This document shows positions 38,903 to 47,854 of a stretch of 64,000 nucleotides of DNA, piece by piece; positions within the stretch are counted from its first letter, which is position 1; every line of letters starts with the position of its first letter. Origin of the DNA: an unicellular cyanobacterium SU3 (lineage in GTDB: Bacteria > Cyanobacteriota > Cyanobacteriia > Cyanobacteriales > Microcystaceae); contig NETF01000043.1 of assembly GCA_002172675.1 (NCBI GenBank), positions 1-64,000 on the forward strand, in the 5' to 3' direction. A model generated the notes under the pieces. The model was not told where the DNA came from and made no database searches. It saw only the letters and a program-made list of their open reading frames with translations. Both the position numbers and the translations under genes were made by a program.

Positions 38903-39418
38903 ACTTTTGCCAAAGTATAATTAAGACTTATGTATTCTGGATAAATGTTTAAAAATTCATGCTTTACATTCCTTGATGATTAATAAAATATTAAAAATTA
39001 TTGAGAAAGATTCTCAGAGACATGACGAATTGAAGCCATTAGAGGTCTGTGCTATGCTAAAAGTAGAAAATCACCTTCGGTTTCTATATCCTTTTTAAAG
39101 ATATAGGGTTTAAAGCACCAATCACTCGTTGAGCTAGTCACTAAATGTGATGAAAAATAGATAAATGAAGTTACCGCGATTAGAAAAAGATGTAAAGAAA
39201 AGTAAAGGGTAGAAAAGTAAATTTGACAAAAATAAGTAAATACACTAAAGAAGTTTGACATTAAGATTTGTAAGGTTTAAGAAGATTTGTCAAAGAAGGC
39301 GATCGCGGCCTGATATAAATAGGAGTATGGGACAGTCTTGATTGCAGCTAGGACGCTACAACGCTCGACACTGGAACTGGCTAGTTGCTGTTTTTTTTAG
39401 TAAGTAGGAGACATATAT
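38903..39418. other. 516-bp intergenic region
   Basis: AT-rich sequence with one HIP1 octamer near 39299. It carries the promoter and RBS (TAGGAG at about 39406) of the coiled-coil gene. Open frames here lack family features, and no RNA gene was recognised. Confidence 0.5.
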
Positions 39419-41017
39419 ATGATCAACCCATTAGTTTACGAAATTGGTACATTAATGCTTGTTTTAGGAGCTTCGGGTTTCAACTATCGACAACTTCGTC
39501 AGAGTCGTTTAAAAAAAGAAGCAACGTTATTAGAGCAACAAAAAGAGTTAAACCAAGAAAAAGAAAATTTAAGGGAAAAATTGCAGCATCTTGATGATAT
39601 TAATGAACAACTCAAGCAAAAAAATAATTATTTAGAACAAGATTATAGTGATATCAAGCAAAAAGTGACTGCGTTAGAAGAAAATGTTAGTCAATTACAT
39701 CACGAGAAAAATAATTTATCTAAGACCATTAAACAAGAACAGGATAAAGTTAATATCGCTCAACAAAATAATCAGTCGTTACAGCAACAAAAAGATCAAT
39801 TAGAAACCACTTATAAAAAAGATGTATCTAACCTTGAACAAAAACTCGACAGTCTTCAAAAAGCTCATGAGGTAGCTAAGACTCAGTTAAAAGAAGCGAA
39901 TCAAAATAATGATTCTTTGAACCAAGAATTAAAAACAGTTATAGGTAAACGAGAGGAATTAGAAAATAGTTTAAATCAACAACAAGAAACTGTTGCATCT
40001 TTGGAGAAGCAAATAGAGAGTCTATCCCAGGAGAAAAATAGTTTAGAAAAGGAACTACAACAGAAGATTAAAGCTATTACTGAAGAAAAAGAGTCTGTTG
40101 AAAATAGTTTAACTCAACAACAAGAAACTGTTGTATCCTTGGAGAAGCAAATAGAGAGTCTATCCCAGGAGAAAAATAGTTTAGAAAAGGAACTACAACA
40201 GAAGATTAAAGCTATTACTGAAGAAAAAGAGTCTGTTGAAAATAGTTTAAATCAACAACAAGAAACTGTTGCATCCTTGGAGAAGCAAATAGAGAGTCTA
40301 TCCCAGGAGAAAAATAGTTTAGAAAAAGAACTACAACAGCAGATTAAAGCTATTATTGAAGAAAAAGAGTCTGTTGAAAATAGTTTAACTCAACAACAAG
40401 AAACTGTTGCATCTCTAGAGAAAAAACTACAATCTTTAGAGAAAGAAAATAATAGTTTACAGAAGCAACAAGAAGAAACCAGTCAACTTACTCAGAAAAA
40501 AGATGAACTTGAACAACAACTGAAACAACAAGAAGAAACAGTTGCTAAATTACAAAATCAACTAAAAACAATACAACAAGAAAAAGACACAATTGAAACT
40601 CAGCTAAAACAAGAAAGTGAAAAGATTACTAAAGAGGCAGGGAAATCTAGTAAAATAGAAGAAACTGAAAACATTTCCGATGTCAAGAAAGCAACTAAAG
40701 CAAAAGAAAAAGAATCGAAAAAAAAAGAAGAAGAAAACCAAGAAAAAGTAAAAAATGAAATCACTTTTGATGGCAAAAAATTAGTTGTTGTCGGTAGTCT
40801 CGATAGTATGAATAGAGAAATAGCAAAATCTTTAGTCCAACAAGTAGGAGGAACCTTAACCAGTTCTCCGAGTTCTAAAACTGATTATGTAGTGGTGGGC
40901 AAAAATCCTGGTGATAAACTAAAAAAAGCACAAAAATTAGGCATTTCTCAACTATCAGAAAATCAGTTTCTCGAAGCATTAGCAGTAGCAGGGATAACAG
41001 AAATTAATCAAAAATAA
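39419..41017 (+). CDS. membrane-anchored coiled-coil protein with a C-terminal BRCT domain
   Basis: The 532-residue product starts with a hydrophobic segment (residues 4-22), followed by a long Gln/Glu/Lys-rich coiled coil (about 30-410), a Lys/Glu linker, and a BRCT-type domain (about 448-525: KKLVVVGSLDSMNREIAKSLV, QVGGTLTS, KTDYVVVG, GDKLKKAQKLGI, LSENQFLEAL). The coiled coil contains three full 46-residue repeats (138 bp each, from 39962) and a partial fourth. BRCT domains usually bind phosphoproteins or DNA ends and are uncommon in membrane-tethered bacterial proteins. The function is unknown, but tethering of DNA or a DNA-linked protein to a membrane is a natural hypothesis. Confidence 0.8.
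   Translation: MINPLVYEIGTLMLVLGASGFNYRQLRQSRLKKEATLLEQQKELNQEKENLREKLQHLDDINEQLKQKNNYLEQDYSDIKQKVTALEENVSQLHHEKNNLSKTIKQEQDKVNIAQQNNQSLQQQKDQLETTYKKDVSNLEQKLDSLQKAHEVAKTQLKEANQNNDSLNQELKTVIGKREELENSLNQQQETVASLEKQIESLSQEKNSLEKELQQKIKAITEEKESVENSLTQQQETVVSLEKQIESLSQEKNSLEKELQQKIKAITEEKESVENSLNQQQETVASLEKQIESLSQEKNSLEKELQQQIKAIIEEKESVENSLTQQQETVASLEKKLQSLEKENNSLQKQQEETSQLTQKKDELEQQLKQQEETVAKLQNQLKTIQQEKDTIETQLKQESEKITKEAGKSSKIEETENISDVKKATKAKEKESKKKEEENQEKVKNEITFDGKKLVVVGSLDSMNREIAKSLVQQVGGTLTSSPSSKTDYVVVGKNPGDKLKKAQKLGISQLSENQFLEALAVAGITEINQK
39962..40440 (+). repeat. 138-bp in-frame tandem repeat (3 full copies plus a partial fourth)
   Basis: Units begin GAAAATAGTTTAA/ACTCAAC at 39962, 40100, 40238 and 40376, exactly 138 bases apart. 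They encode the 46-residue period of the coiled coil. Units differ at few bases, which suggests recent expansion or homogenisation. Confidence 0.95.
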
Positions 41018-41101
41018 AGAGATAACTGGTTATCAAAACAGCAAAAATGATAGGCTAAATAAAAACAAAGTCTATCATTTAAAGCGTCGTAAGAAAAACC
41101 T

Positions 41102-41701
41102 ATGAATGCTTGGCGCGATCGCCTGAACAAATTTACTGGAAAAACCCGTTTTGTGGTTTGTCGTATTTTCGTCCATCTTGCTGGAGATGACATTGCGCCT
41201 TTATTGGGAGTCCTCAACAGCGCAGGAAGAAACGTCATAGACGCAGAAGGGGATTTAGAGGTGATTGGAGAAGGTTTAGTTCAAATTTGTCAAAATCTTC
41301 TGCAAATGAGCCTTTACTGGCAATCTGCTGCTAATGAGGGGGACTTTTTTTGGCAGGAGGGAGAAGCCGGGGACTACTTTACAGAATTGTTCACCGACTC
41401 GGCCCAACGTTACTTAAGTGACGTTCCCTTATCCCAAGAAGATGACAATACCCCTTTGTCCCTCCCCGTCACTCGTAACTTGGTGGTAATGATCACCGTA
41501 GCCTTTACTGGAGAAGAACCGGACTTAGAAACTAATTTAGCCGATAGAGAAGCCTTAGAATATGGGTTGAAAGCCTTAATTAACCTTCACTATCAACACC
41601 GTTTAGAAGCCATACAAATTCACTATTCTCCGGCACAGTTTGGAGACGAACTTACGAATGATCAACTATTACTCAATTTTTCTGAACTTATACCCTTATG
41701 A
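41102..41701 (+). CDS. DUF1517-like protein
   Basis: The 199-residue product has a C-terminal block with VTRNLVVMITVAFTGEEPDLETN split at residues 120-142, then LADREALEYGLKAL and YQHRLEAIQIHYSPAQFGDEL. This matches the end of DUF1517 proteins found in cyanobacteria and plastids. The N-terminal part is helical with no clear signal peptide. Its stop overlaps the ATG of the next gene by four bases (ATGA), so they are translationally coupled. Confidence 0.7.
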   Translation: MNAWRDRLNKFTGKTRFVVCRIFVHLAGDDIAPLLGVLNSAGRNVIDAEGDLEVIGEGLVQICQNLLQMSLYWQSAANEGDFFWQEGEAGDYFTELFTDSAQRYLSDVPLSQEDDNTPLSLPVTRNLVVMITVAFTGEEPDLETNLADREALEYGLKALINLHYQHRLEAIQIHYSPAQFGDELTNDQLLLNFSELIPL

Positions 41702-42561
41702 TGCGTAAATTATTAGCTATTTTCTTATCTATAACCCTGTGTTGGACGACCGTTGCTTGTAGTTCTTCCGACTCCACTCAATCGTCTTCTAGCCAAACCA
41801 ATAACACAACAGTAACCCCAACCAATCAAGTGACTGAGGGACGTTATTCGGTCCAACAAGCAGAATATGACGATGCTGATGGAACTTATACCTTAATGCT
41901 GTTAAATACCCCTGCAGGAAAACCCCCCATTTATCGGACTCAAAACCTACAAATGGCGAGATTAACCCCTGAAGAAATAGAACAAGGGAAAAGTACCTAT
42001 CTAGAAGTGACGGGAGATCAAGCAGTGATGCACCTCACCGAAGAGTTTAAAATTGAATATGTTCACACCGTCACTGAAACCCAACCCAACCCCCAAACTG
42101 GACAACCTCAAACCGTTGTCGTGCGTCGAGAGTCCAATTTTTGGGCCCCGTTTGCCGGCGCAGTAGCAGGTCAAGCGTTGGGTAGTTTATTGTTTAGACC
42201 GCAATATTATTTTCCTCCTGCTTATCAACCCGGCGGGATAATGACGGGTTACGGTAGTTATGGTAATACTTACACTCAGGCCAGTCAACGCTATCAAAGT
42301 AAATATAACGCACCCCCTCCATCTGTCAAAAATCGTCAAACTTTACGTACCACCGGAAACCTAAACCGTTCTTCTTCTCCTTCCACTGCTACCCGTAACA
42401 GACAATCTCCCAATGCAAGTAAGTCTAGTGGTTCTGGGTTTGGATCAAGCAACTTAGAAAGTAGTGGGAAGTCTCGATCTAATACTCAACGACAGACAGG
42501 GTTTGGTAGTAGTAGTCGTTCAAGATCCGGTTCCCGTAGTTTGGGAAGACGGAGACGTTAG
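41698..42561 (+). CDS. lipoprotein with a Ser/Arg-rich low-complexity tail
   Basis: The 287-residue product has a signal sequence ending TTVACSSS, so Cys near residue 21 is the lipobox Cys. A small domain spans residues 45-160, followed by a hydrophobic segment (FAGAVAGQALGSLLF) and a disordered Ser/Gly/Arg-rich tail ending in basic residues. Function is unknown. The gene is coupled to the DUF1517 gene through ATGA, which suggests joint action at the envelope. Confidence 0.7.
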   Translation: MMRKLLAIFLSITLCWTTVACSSSDSTQSSSSQTNNTTVTPTNQVTEGRYSVQQAEYDDADGTYTLMLLNTPAGKPPIYRTQNLQMARLTPEEIEQGKSTYLEVTGDQAVMHLTEEFKIEYVHTVTETQPNPQTGQPQTVVVRRESNFWAPFAGAVAGQALGSLLFRPQYYFPPAYQPGGIMTGYGSYGNTYTQASQRYQSKYNAPPPSVKNRQTLRTTGNLNRSSSPSTATRNRQSPNASKSSGSGFGSSNLESSGKSRSNTQRQTGFGSSSRSRSGSRSLGRRRR

Positions 42562-42625
42562 AGAAATCTGCGTTCGGTTTAAATTCGTTGTCCGTTATCC
42601 CTACATTCCCTTTCGTCGAACTCAC

Positions 42626-42651
42626 GTATAACCTGTTATAACAGGTTATAC
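42626..42651. repeat. perfect 26-bp palindrome
   Basis: The arms are GTATAACCTGTTA and its exact complement, with no loop. It lies 65 bp after the lipoprotein stop codon and about 170 bp before the SDR gene. It could be an operator for a dimeric regulator or a terminator-like hairpin; no T-run follows. Confidence 0.8.
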
Positions 42652-42723
42652 TTTCTAAGACAGTCTTGAGCATTCCAAGATAACAGCACTTTCCAAAGCA
42701 TAAGAAACAAGAAACCTAGTTAT

Positions 42724-42754
42724 CATCAAGGCTTCAGCCTTGACTACGGACTTT
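42724..42754 (+). repeat. small dispersed repeat (copy 1)
   Basis: CATCAAGGCTTCAGCCTTGA followed by CTACGGACTTT is shared, with a few changes, with 58251-58281 in opposite orientation. Inside, CAAGGCT/AGCCTTG form a small hairpin. Confidence 0.7.
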
Positions 42755-42823
42755 ATCCAAGGTAGAAGATGTGAGTTATGTTAAATTGCTAGAGTAAAAC
42801 GGAATTTAATAAATTAGTAAAAT

Positions 42824-43780
42824 ATGAAGCGTATTTTTATAACAGGGTCTAGCGGTTGTATTGGTCATTATATGGCAGAATCTTTAATAAACGAAACAGA
42901 TCATGAGCTTTATTTTTTAGTGAGAAATCCTGAAAAATTACAATTTCATTATCAAAGTCGTCCTAATGTTCATCTAATTATAGGTGACTTACAATCTATT
43001 GAAAAATTTAGTGAGTTTTTGAAGACCGTTAATGTTGCAATTTTAGCTGCTACCAGTTGGGGTGGTATTAGTGAGTCTTTTGAAATTAATGTGACTAAAA
43101 CCATAGGCTTGATGAAGCTATTAGATCCAGAAGTTTGTGAACAAATTATTTACTTTTCTACAGCCAGTATTTTAGATCAAAATAATCAACCGTTAGCTGA
43201 AGCAGGAACATTAGGAACTAATTATGTAAGAACAAAATATGAATGTTATGTGCAGTTAAAAGAGCAACCATTTTATGACAAAATCACTACAGTTTTTCCG
43301 ACTTTAGTATTCGGGGGTGAACCCAATAAACCTTATTCCCATCTATCAGGGGGAATACAAGATGTGATTAAATGGATAGACTTAATTCGTTGGTTTAAAG
43401 CTGATGGCAGTTTTCATTATATTCATGCTAGAGATATCGCTAAAATTATTAAATATTTAGTAGACAATCCTCCCACTGAATTAGATAATCAAAATCTGGT
43501 ATTAGGTAATAAGAAAACAACTGTTAATGAAGCGATTAAAACAATTTGTAACTATCTCAATAAAAGGATTTATTTTCGTATTCCTTTGTATATTTTCTTA
43601 GTCAACTTTTTTATTAAAGTCTTTCGGTTACGGATGGAAGACTGGGACTATTTTTCTATTAATTATCGACACTTTACTTATAAAAATACCGTAACCTCTG
43701 CAAGCTTTGGGATGGAGAATTACTGCACAACCATTGAAGATGTCATGAAATTAAGTGGGGTTTATCCTCAAAAGAATTGA
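42824..43780 (+). CDS. NAD(P)-dependent epimerase/dehydratase-like (extended SDR) protein
   Basis: The 318-residue product has the nucleotide-binding motif FITGSSGCIGHYMAESL at the start, acidic VHLIIGDLQS near residue 48 and a Y-x-x-x-K in NYVRTKYECY near residue 135. TVFPTLVFGGE and HYIHARDIAKII follow the usual extended-SDR order. The substrate, probably a nucleotide sugar or isoprenoid-like alcohol, is not determinable. No operon partner; a terminator follows at 43839. Confidence 0.8.
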   Translation: MKRIFITGSSGCIGHYMAESLINETDHELYFLVRNPEKLQFHYQSRPNVHLIIGDLQSIEKFSEFLKTVNVAILAATSWGGISESFEINVTKTIGLMKLLDPEVCEQIIYFSTASILDQNNQPLAEAGTLGTNYVRTKYECYVQLKEQPFYDKITTVFPTLVFGGEPNKPYSHLSGGIQDVIKWIDLIRWFKADGSFHYIHARDIAKIIKYLVDNPPTELDNQNLVLGNKKTTVNEAIKTICNYLNKRIYFRIPLYIFLVNFFIKVFRLRMEDWDYFSINYRHFTYKNTVTSASFGMENYCTTIEDVMKLSGVYPQKN

Positions 43781-44087
43781 GAATTAGTCTATCTTTTGTT
43801 AAACTAATCCTAGGTTAAACTTCTAATTAAATTTTACGTCCCCTAGCAATAAGGTAGGGGAATTTTTTTAGAGGAAACTACTTGAGAATGTGTATATCAG
43901 ATCAGGAATCTTGGAAAAAGAAGATAAAAATTTGTTAACTAACCATAGTATTATGCGGGTATTTTTTTTTGATGATCAAGAAGTATTATAAAAAATAGCA
44001 AATAACTTAGCGCAAAAAACGGGTGGCTTAAAATCGGAACTCATCTGTAAAGTAAAAGAATGTAAAAATTTTTTAGATTCAACCGAT
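43781..44087. other. 307-bp intergenic region
   Basis: Contains the SDR terminator and the promoter side of the Ada-like gene. A short frame 43953-44087 in phase with the Ada-like gene has one TAA stop at 43989; it reads like protein but is not supported as a coding extension. Confidence 0.5.
43839..43870 (+). terminator. rho-independent terminator of the SDR gene
   Basis: CCCCTA and TAGGGG form a GC-rich stem with a nine-base loop, followed by AATTTTTTT. It lies about 60 bp after the stop codon of 42824-43780. Confidence 0.85.
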
Positions 44088-44963
44088 ATGATTTTGCTTA
44101 ACAATATGAACATTGATAATAATCAAGACTATTATCGTATTACTAAGGCGATCATGTTCATGCGTCAACACCACCTAAACCAACCCGACTTAAATACGGT
44201 AGCGCAACATATCGGGCTGAGTAAATATCATTTCCAAAGATTATTTACTAAATGGGCAGGAATCAGTCCCAAACGTTTTTGGCAGTATCTAACCATTGAA
44301 TATGCAAAATCAAAACTTGAGTCCACAAAAAGCTTGCTAGATTTGACTTTAGACGTAAATTTATCCAGTCCAAGTCGGTTACACGATCTCTTTGTTAACT
44401 TAGAAGCCATGTCTCCAGGAGAATTTAAGTCCGGTGGGGCTGGCTTATTGATTCGTTATGGTATTCATGATACACCTTTTGGAAAATCTCTTATTGCTAC
44501 AACTGCTCGGGGTGTTTGTAATCTTTATTTTTTAGATCCTACCGATAACCTTAACCATGAACAAATGCTGCGACATTCATGGTCAAATGCTGAAATTATT
44601 TACGATCCAGATGCTACTCAACTCTTTCATGAATTAATTTTTGAGTCAGTTAGTTTAAAAGAGCGAAAACCGCTAACAGTTTTAGTCAAAGGAACTAATT
44701 TTCAGATTCAAGTTTGGCGAGCGCTTTTGAGAATTCCATTTGCAGGAATGGTTAGCTATCAAACCGTTGCTCAGATGATTGGTCATCCCACTGCAACAAG
44801 AGCCGTTGGAAATGCTATTGGTAACAATCCTATATCCTACCTCATTCCCTGTCATCGAGTCATCCGAGAATCTGGGAAACTGGGTGGATATTGTTGGGGA
44901 ATAGAGCGCAAGATAGCTATTCTTTCCTGGGAAGCTAGCCATGTAATTAATATTGATAATTAA
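44088..44963 (+). CDS. Ada-like protein: AraC-type HTH plus O6-methylguanine-DNA methyltransferase
   Basis: The 291-residue product has an AraC-type DNA-binding part (residues about 15-110: LNTVAQHIGLSKYHFQRLF and FWQYLTIEYAKSKLE) and a C-terminal methyltransferase with the suicidal Cys in LIPCHRVIRESGKLGGYCWG (Cys255). The N-terminal Cys-cluster domain that senses methylphosphotriesters in E. coli Ada is absent, so only base repair and DNA binding remain. It may act as both repair protein and regulator. The start could also be at the Met 18 bases downstream (44106). Confidence 0.85.
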   Translation: MILLNNMNIDNNQDYYRITKAIMFMRQHHLNQPDLNTVAQHIGLSKYHFQRLFTKWAGISPKRFWQYLTIEYAKSKLESTKSLLDLTLDVNLSSPSRLHDLFVNLEAMSPGEFKSGGAGLLIRYGIHDTPFGKSLIATTARGVCNLYFLDPTDNLNHEQMLRHSWSNAEIIYDPDATQLFHELIFESVSLKERKPLTVLVKGTNFQIQVWRALLRIPFAGMVSYQTVAQMIGHPTATRAVGNAIGNNPISYLIPCHRVIRESGKLGGYCWGIERKIAILSWEASHVINIDN

Positions 44964-45026
44964 TCCAGTACAATTAATACAGTTGAAAAATAATTAAGAA
45001 TCATAATCTAACAACCAAAAAGCCTT

Positions 45027-46496
45027 ATGTTTGATGCTCTCGCCGATCGCTTAGAAGACGCTTGGAAAAAATTACGGGGTCAAGATAAGATCACCGAAGC
45101 CAATATGCAAGACGCTTTAAAAGAGGTGCGTCGGGCCCTCTTAGAAGCAGACGTTAACTTGCAAGTGGTCAAAACCTTTATTGCAGATGTAGAAAAAGCT
45201 GCGATCGGTGCAGAAGTGATCGCAGGGGTAAACCCTGGGCAACAACTGATCAAAATTGTCTATGATGAATTAGTCAAAGTGATGGGGGAAAGTAACGTTC
45301 CTCTGGCACAGGCAGAAAATGCTCCCACCGTCATTTTAATGGCCGGGTTGCAAGGGACAGGTAAAACCACCGCTACCGCTAAACTTGCTCTATATCTGCG
45401 TAAACAACAGCGAACTGCTTTGATGGTAGCAACGGATATCTATCGTCCGGCGGCGATCGATCAGTTAATCACCCTCGGAGAACAAATAGATGTCCCCGTT
45501 TTTGAACTAGGAAACCAGGCTAACCCCGTCGATATTGCCACCCAAGGGGTTGAAAAAGCCAAAGAAATGGGTATTGATACCGTCATTATCGATACTGCTG
45601 GACGACTGCAAATAGACGAAGAGATGATGTTAGAGTTGTCTCGGGTCAAAAAAGCGGTTAACCCTGATGATACCTTGCTCGTGGTCGATGCCATGACGGG
45701 GCAAGAAGCAGCCAACCTCACCCGTACCTTTCACGACCAAATTGGCGTTACAGGAGCCATTTTAACCAAAATGGATGGGGATACCCGAGGGGGTGCAGCC
45801 TTGTCTGTACGGCAAATATCAGGGCAACCCATTAAGTTTGTGGGGGTTGGGGAAAAAGTCGAAGCCTTACAACCCTTTTATCCCGATCGCATGGCTTCCC
45901 GTATTTTGAGTATGGGGGATGTTTTAACATTAGTTGAAAAGGCACAAGAAGAGATTGATCTGTCTGATGTCGAACAGATGCAGTCGAAAATTTTAGAAGC
46001 AAAATTCGACTTTAACGACTTCCTCAAACAAATGCGCCTGATGAAAAACATGGGGTCATTTGGCAGCATTTTGAAGATGATTCCGGGGATGAATAAACTG
46101 AGTACCAAGGACATCGAAAAAGGAGAAGGAGAACTGAAACGAACCGAAGCGATGATCAGTTCTATGACCTTAGAAGAACGCAAAAACCCCGATTTATTAG
46201 CAAAATCTCCTAATCGTCGCCGGCGTATTGCCAAAGGTTCCGGGCATCCTGAAACAGAAGTCAGTAAACTAATTAAGAATTTTACCCGTATGCGAGGAAT
46301 GATGCAGGAAATGGGACAAGGGGGAATGCCAGCGATGCCAGGAATGGGTGGCGGAATGCCGGGAATGGGTGGCGGAATGCCAGGAATGGGAGGTATGTTT
46401 GGTCAAAGTGCGCCTCCAGGGTTTCGGGGTCATGGCGGTGGTAAAAAGAAAAAAGCCAAGAAAAACAAGAAAAAGAAAGGGTTTGGCAATTTATAG
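45027..46496 (+). CDS. ffh: signal recognition particle protein Ffh
   Basis: The 489-residue product has the NG domain GTPase with G1 motif GLQGTGKTTATAKLA near residue 107, DIYRPAAIDQL, VIIDTAGRLQIDEEMM and TKMDGDTRGGAAL, and the M domain with methionine-rich helices (KQMRLMKNMGSFGSILKMIPG). A Gly/Met-rich tail (GMPGMGG repeats) and a Lys-rich end follow, typical of cyanobacteria. It delivers membrane and secretory nascent chains to the translocon. The tail repeats are at DNA level a short tandem (GGAATGCCGGGAATGGGTGGC). Confidence 0.97.
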   Translation: MFDALADRLEDAWKKLRGQDKITEANMQDALKEVRRALLEADVNLQVVKTFIADVEKAAIGAEVIAGVNPGQQLIKIVYDELVKVMGESNVPLAQAENAPTVILMAGLQGTGKTTATAKLALYLRKQQRTALMVATDIYRPAAIDQLITLGEQIDVPVFELGNQANPVDIATQGVEKAKEMGIDTVIIDTAGRLQIDEEMMLELSRVKKAVNPDDTLLVVDAMTGQEAANLTRTFHDQIGVTGAILTKMDGDTRGGAALSVRQISGQPIKFVGVGEKVEALQPFYPDRMASRILSMGDVLTLVEKAQEEIDLSDVEQMQSKILEAKFDFNDFLKQMRLMKNMGSFGSILKMIPGMNKLSTKDIEKGEGELKRTEAMISSMTLEERKNPDLLAKSPNRRRRIAKGSGHPETEVSKLIKNFTRMRGMMQEMGQGGMPAMPGMGGGMPGMGGGMPGMGGMFGQSAPPGFRGHGGGKKKKAKKNKKKKGFGNL

Positions 46497-46561
46497 GTTG
46501 ATCTTCTTGACGGCTTTAAAATAGCCAATAAAAGGGTCCTATGGTAGCCCCCTTAAAATGA

Positions 46562-46852
46562 TTAGGGATTGGTGGTAAAAAAGAATCTCGCTCCGGCGGT
46601 GACAATAGCACCCCCTAAAAGCACGATCAACGCCCAAACCTGATTTTTTTGGGTTCCTTCAACAACCTTTAATCGATTATCCATCCCCTCGACTTTCTCA
46701 GTTAACTTTGCCTGTCCTACTTCTAAATTGGTAAGGCGTTCTGACATCTTGTCTAATTTCTGATTAACTTCCTTGTGATTGCTGTCTAACTTGTCCTCAA
46801 TGCGTTTAAGGATGTCTGCGGTGGGATAAGTAACGGTAGATGGCTCATTCAT
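46562..46852 (-). CDS. small coiled-coil protein with a C-terminal membrane helix
   Basis: The 96-residue product is a heptad-like coiled coil (DILKRIEDKLDSNHKEVNQK and LTEKVEGMDNRLKVVEGTQK) followed by one hydrophobic segment (VWALIVLLGGAIVTAGARFFF). It is tail-anchored with the coiled coil on one side of the membrane. No family-specific function is known to me. An unusual GC-rich hairpin lies 35 bp upstream. Confidence 0.7.
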   Translation of the reverse strand: MNEPSTVTYPTADILKRIEDKLDSNHKEVNQKLDKMSERLTNLEVGQAKLTEKVEGMDNRLKVVEGTQKNQVWALIVLLGGAIVTAGARFFFTTNP

Positions 46853-46886
46853 GAGTTACACTCCTAAGTAATACTATTTTTTTGAT

Positions 46887-46911
46887 GTCCCCCGGCGGCC
46901 ACCGAGGGGAC
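46887..46911. repeat. GC-rich hairpin upstream of the 46562-46852 gene
   Basis: GTCCCC-C-GG and CCG-A-GGGGAC arms (one mismatch) stand out in AT-rich surroundings. On the minus strand it lies in the probable 5' untranslated region of the coiled-coil gene and precedes a run of A residues. Confidence 0.5.
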
Positions 46912-47078
46912 TGCTTTCATTTTATGCTTCTATCTCCTGAACACAAAAGGATAATTGCTCCTTAGCTGGTGTCGCCCCCCTCGATATTGAATATCCAAAA
47001 AGTTTCTGTCTAATAAATAGTTATTTCCTATGATCAAAAGGGAATGATAAGGATGTCATACACTTAAACAACATTACT

Positions 47079-47648
47079 ATGTTTGATGATTTATTTAAAA
47101 ATCTGCAAGACGCGGTAGCTTCTAAAGTACAAGAGGCCGCTAAAGAGATAGAAAAACTGTTTAGCGTTCCTGAAACTGAAGAACCTTTTATTCCTATTTA
47201 CCGATTCACAGTTAACGATCCAACTCTAGAAAAAGATGGAATTACACCTCTCGGCCAGGGTGGTTGGCGAATCGAAGCCTATGGTAATAAATCTGATTTT
47301 TTAGCCATCAATGAACCCTTGCGGAAAACTGTTTTATTTGAAGTTGCTGAGCCAACAGTTTCAGAGTGTATTCTGGCTTGTCGATTTCAAGCAAGAGCGT
47401 TAAAAACGAAAGATAACATTACGGTCAAATTAGGCCGAAGCGAGAAAAGTCAACTCGGAACGACGATTCGATACTGGTCAACCAGTATTTCTCCCAACGA
47501 AAATTTTCATACCTTTGAAGTGCGCGCCCATTTCAAGAAAAATAGTAACCCTGCTAAAGCGCAAATAGAGATTGAATTTGAAAGCAACGGTATGCTAGAG
47601 ATTAAAAATATTGAATTACTACAAGCATCTGTAAAAAATAATTCCTGA
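47079..47648 (+). CDS. protein of unknown function, beta-rich
   Basis: The 189-residue product has an amphipathic helical start (MFDDLFKNLQDAVASKVQEA), then beta-strand-like segments (PLGQGGWRIEAYG, KLGRSEKSQLGTTIRYW, HTFEVRAHFKK). The pattern resembles carbohydrate-binding or jelly-roll folds, but no family was recognised. No signal peptide. It is transcribed alone. Confidence 0.6.
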   Translation: MFDDLFKNLQDAVASKVQEAAKEIEKLFSVPETEEPFIPIYRFTVNDPTLEKDGITPLGQGGWRIEAYGNKSDFLAINEPLRKTVLFEVAEPTVSECILACRFQARALKTKDNITVKLGRSEKSQLGTTIRYWSTSISPNENFHTFEVRAHFKKNSNPAKAQIEIEFESNGMLEIKNIELLQASVKNNS

Positions 47649-47854
47649 ATAGGATAAGTAATTTACACAATATACTCAAGTCATGGCTTAGCTTATCATT
47701 TCTCAGAATTTTGTACCTAATATGTTTGGCTTTGAAATTTTGTCATAAAATGAGGGTTCTATTTAATCTAAAAACATAGTAAAAAATAAAGATAATAAAA
47801 GAAATCTAAGCTAAAGTTCTAGTGACATTAGCTAATCACCCCTCACCACACCTC

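Noticed and set aside
39052-39261. 69-codon minus-strand ORF before the BRCT gene
   Set aside because: Phe/Ser-rich translation typical of AT-rich non-coding sequence, with no supporting features.
43953-44087. In-phase upstream extension of the Ada-like gene
   Set aside because: One TAA stop at 43989 and no family match; the ATG at 44088 or 44106 is a better start.
45878-46234. Open frame on the minus strand opposite ffh
   Set aside because: It is an antisense shadow of a highly conserved gene.
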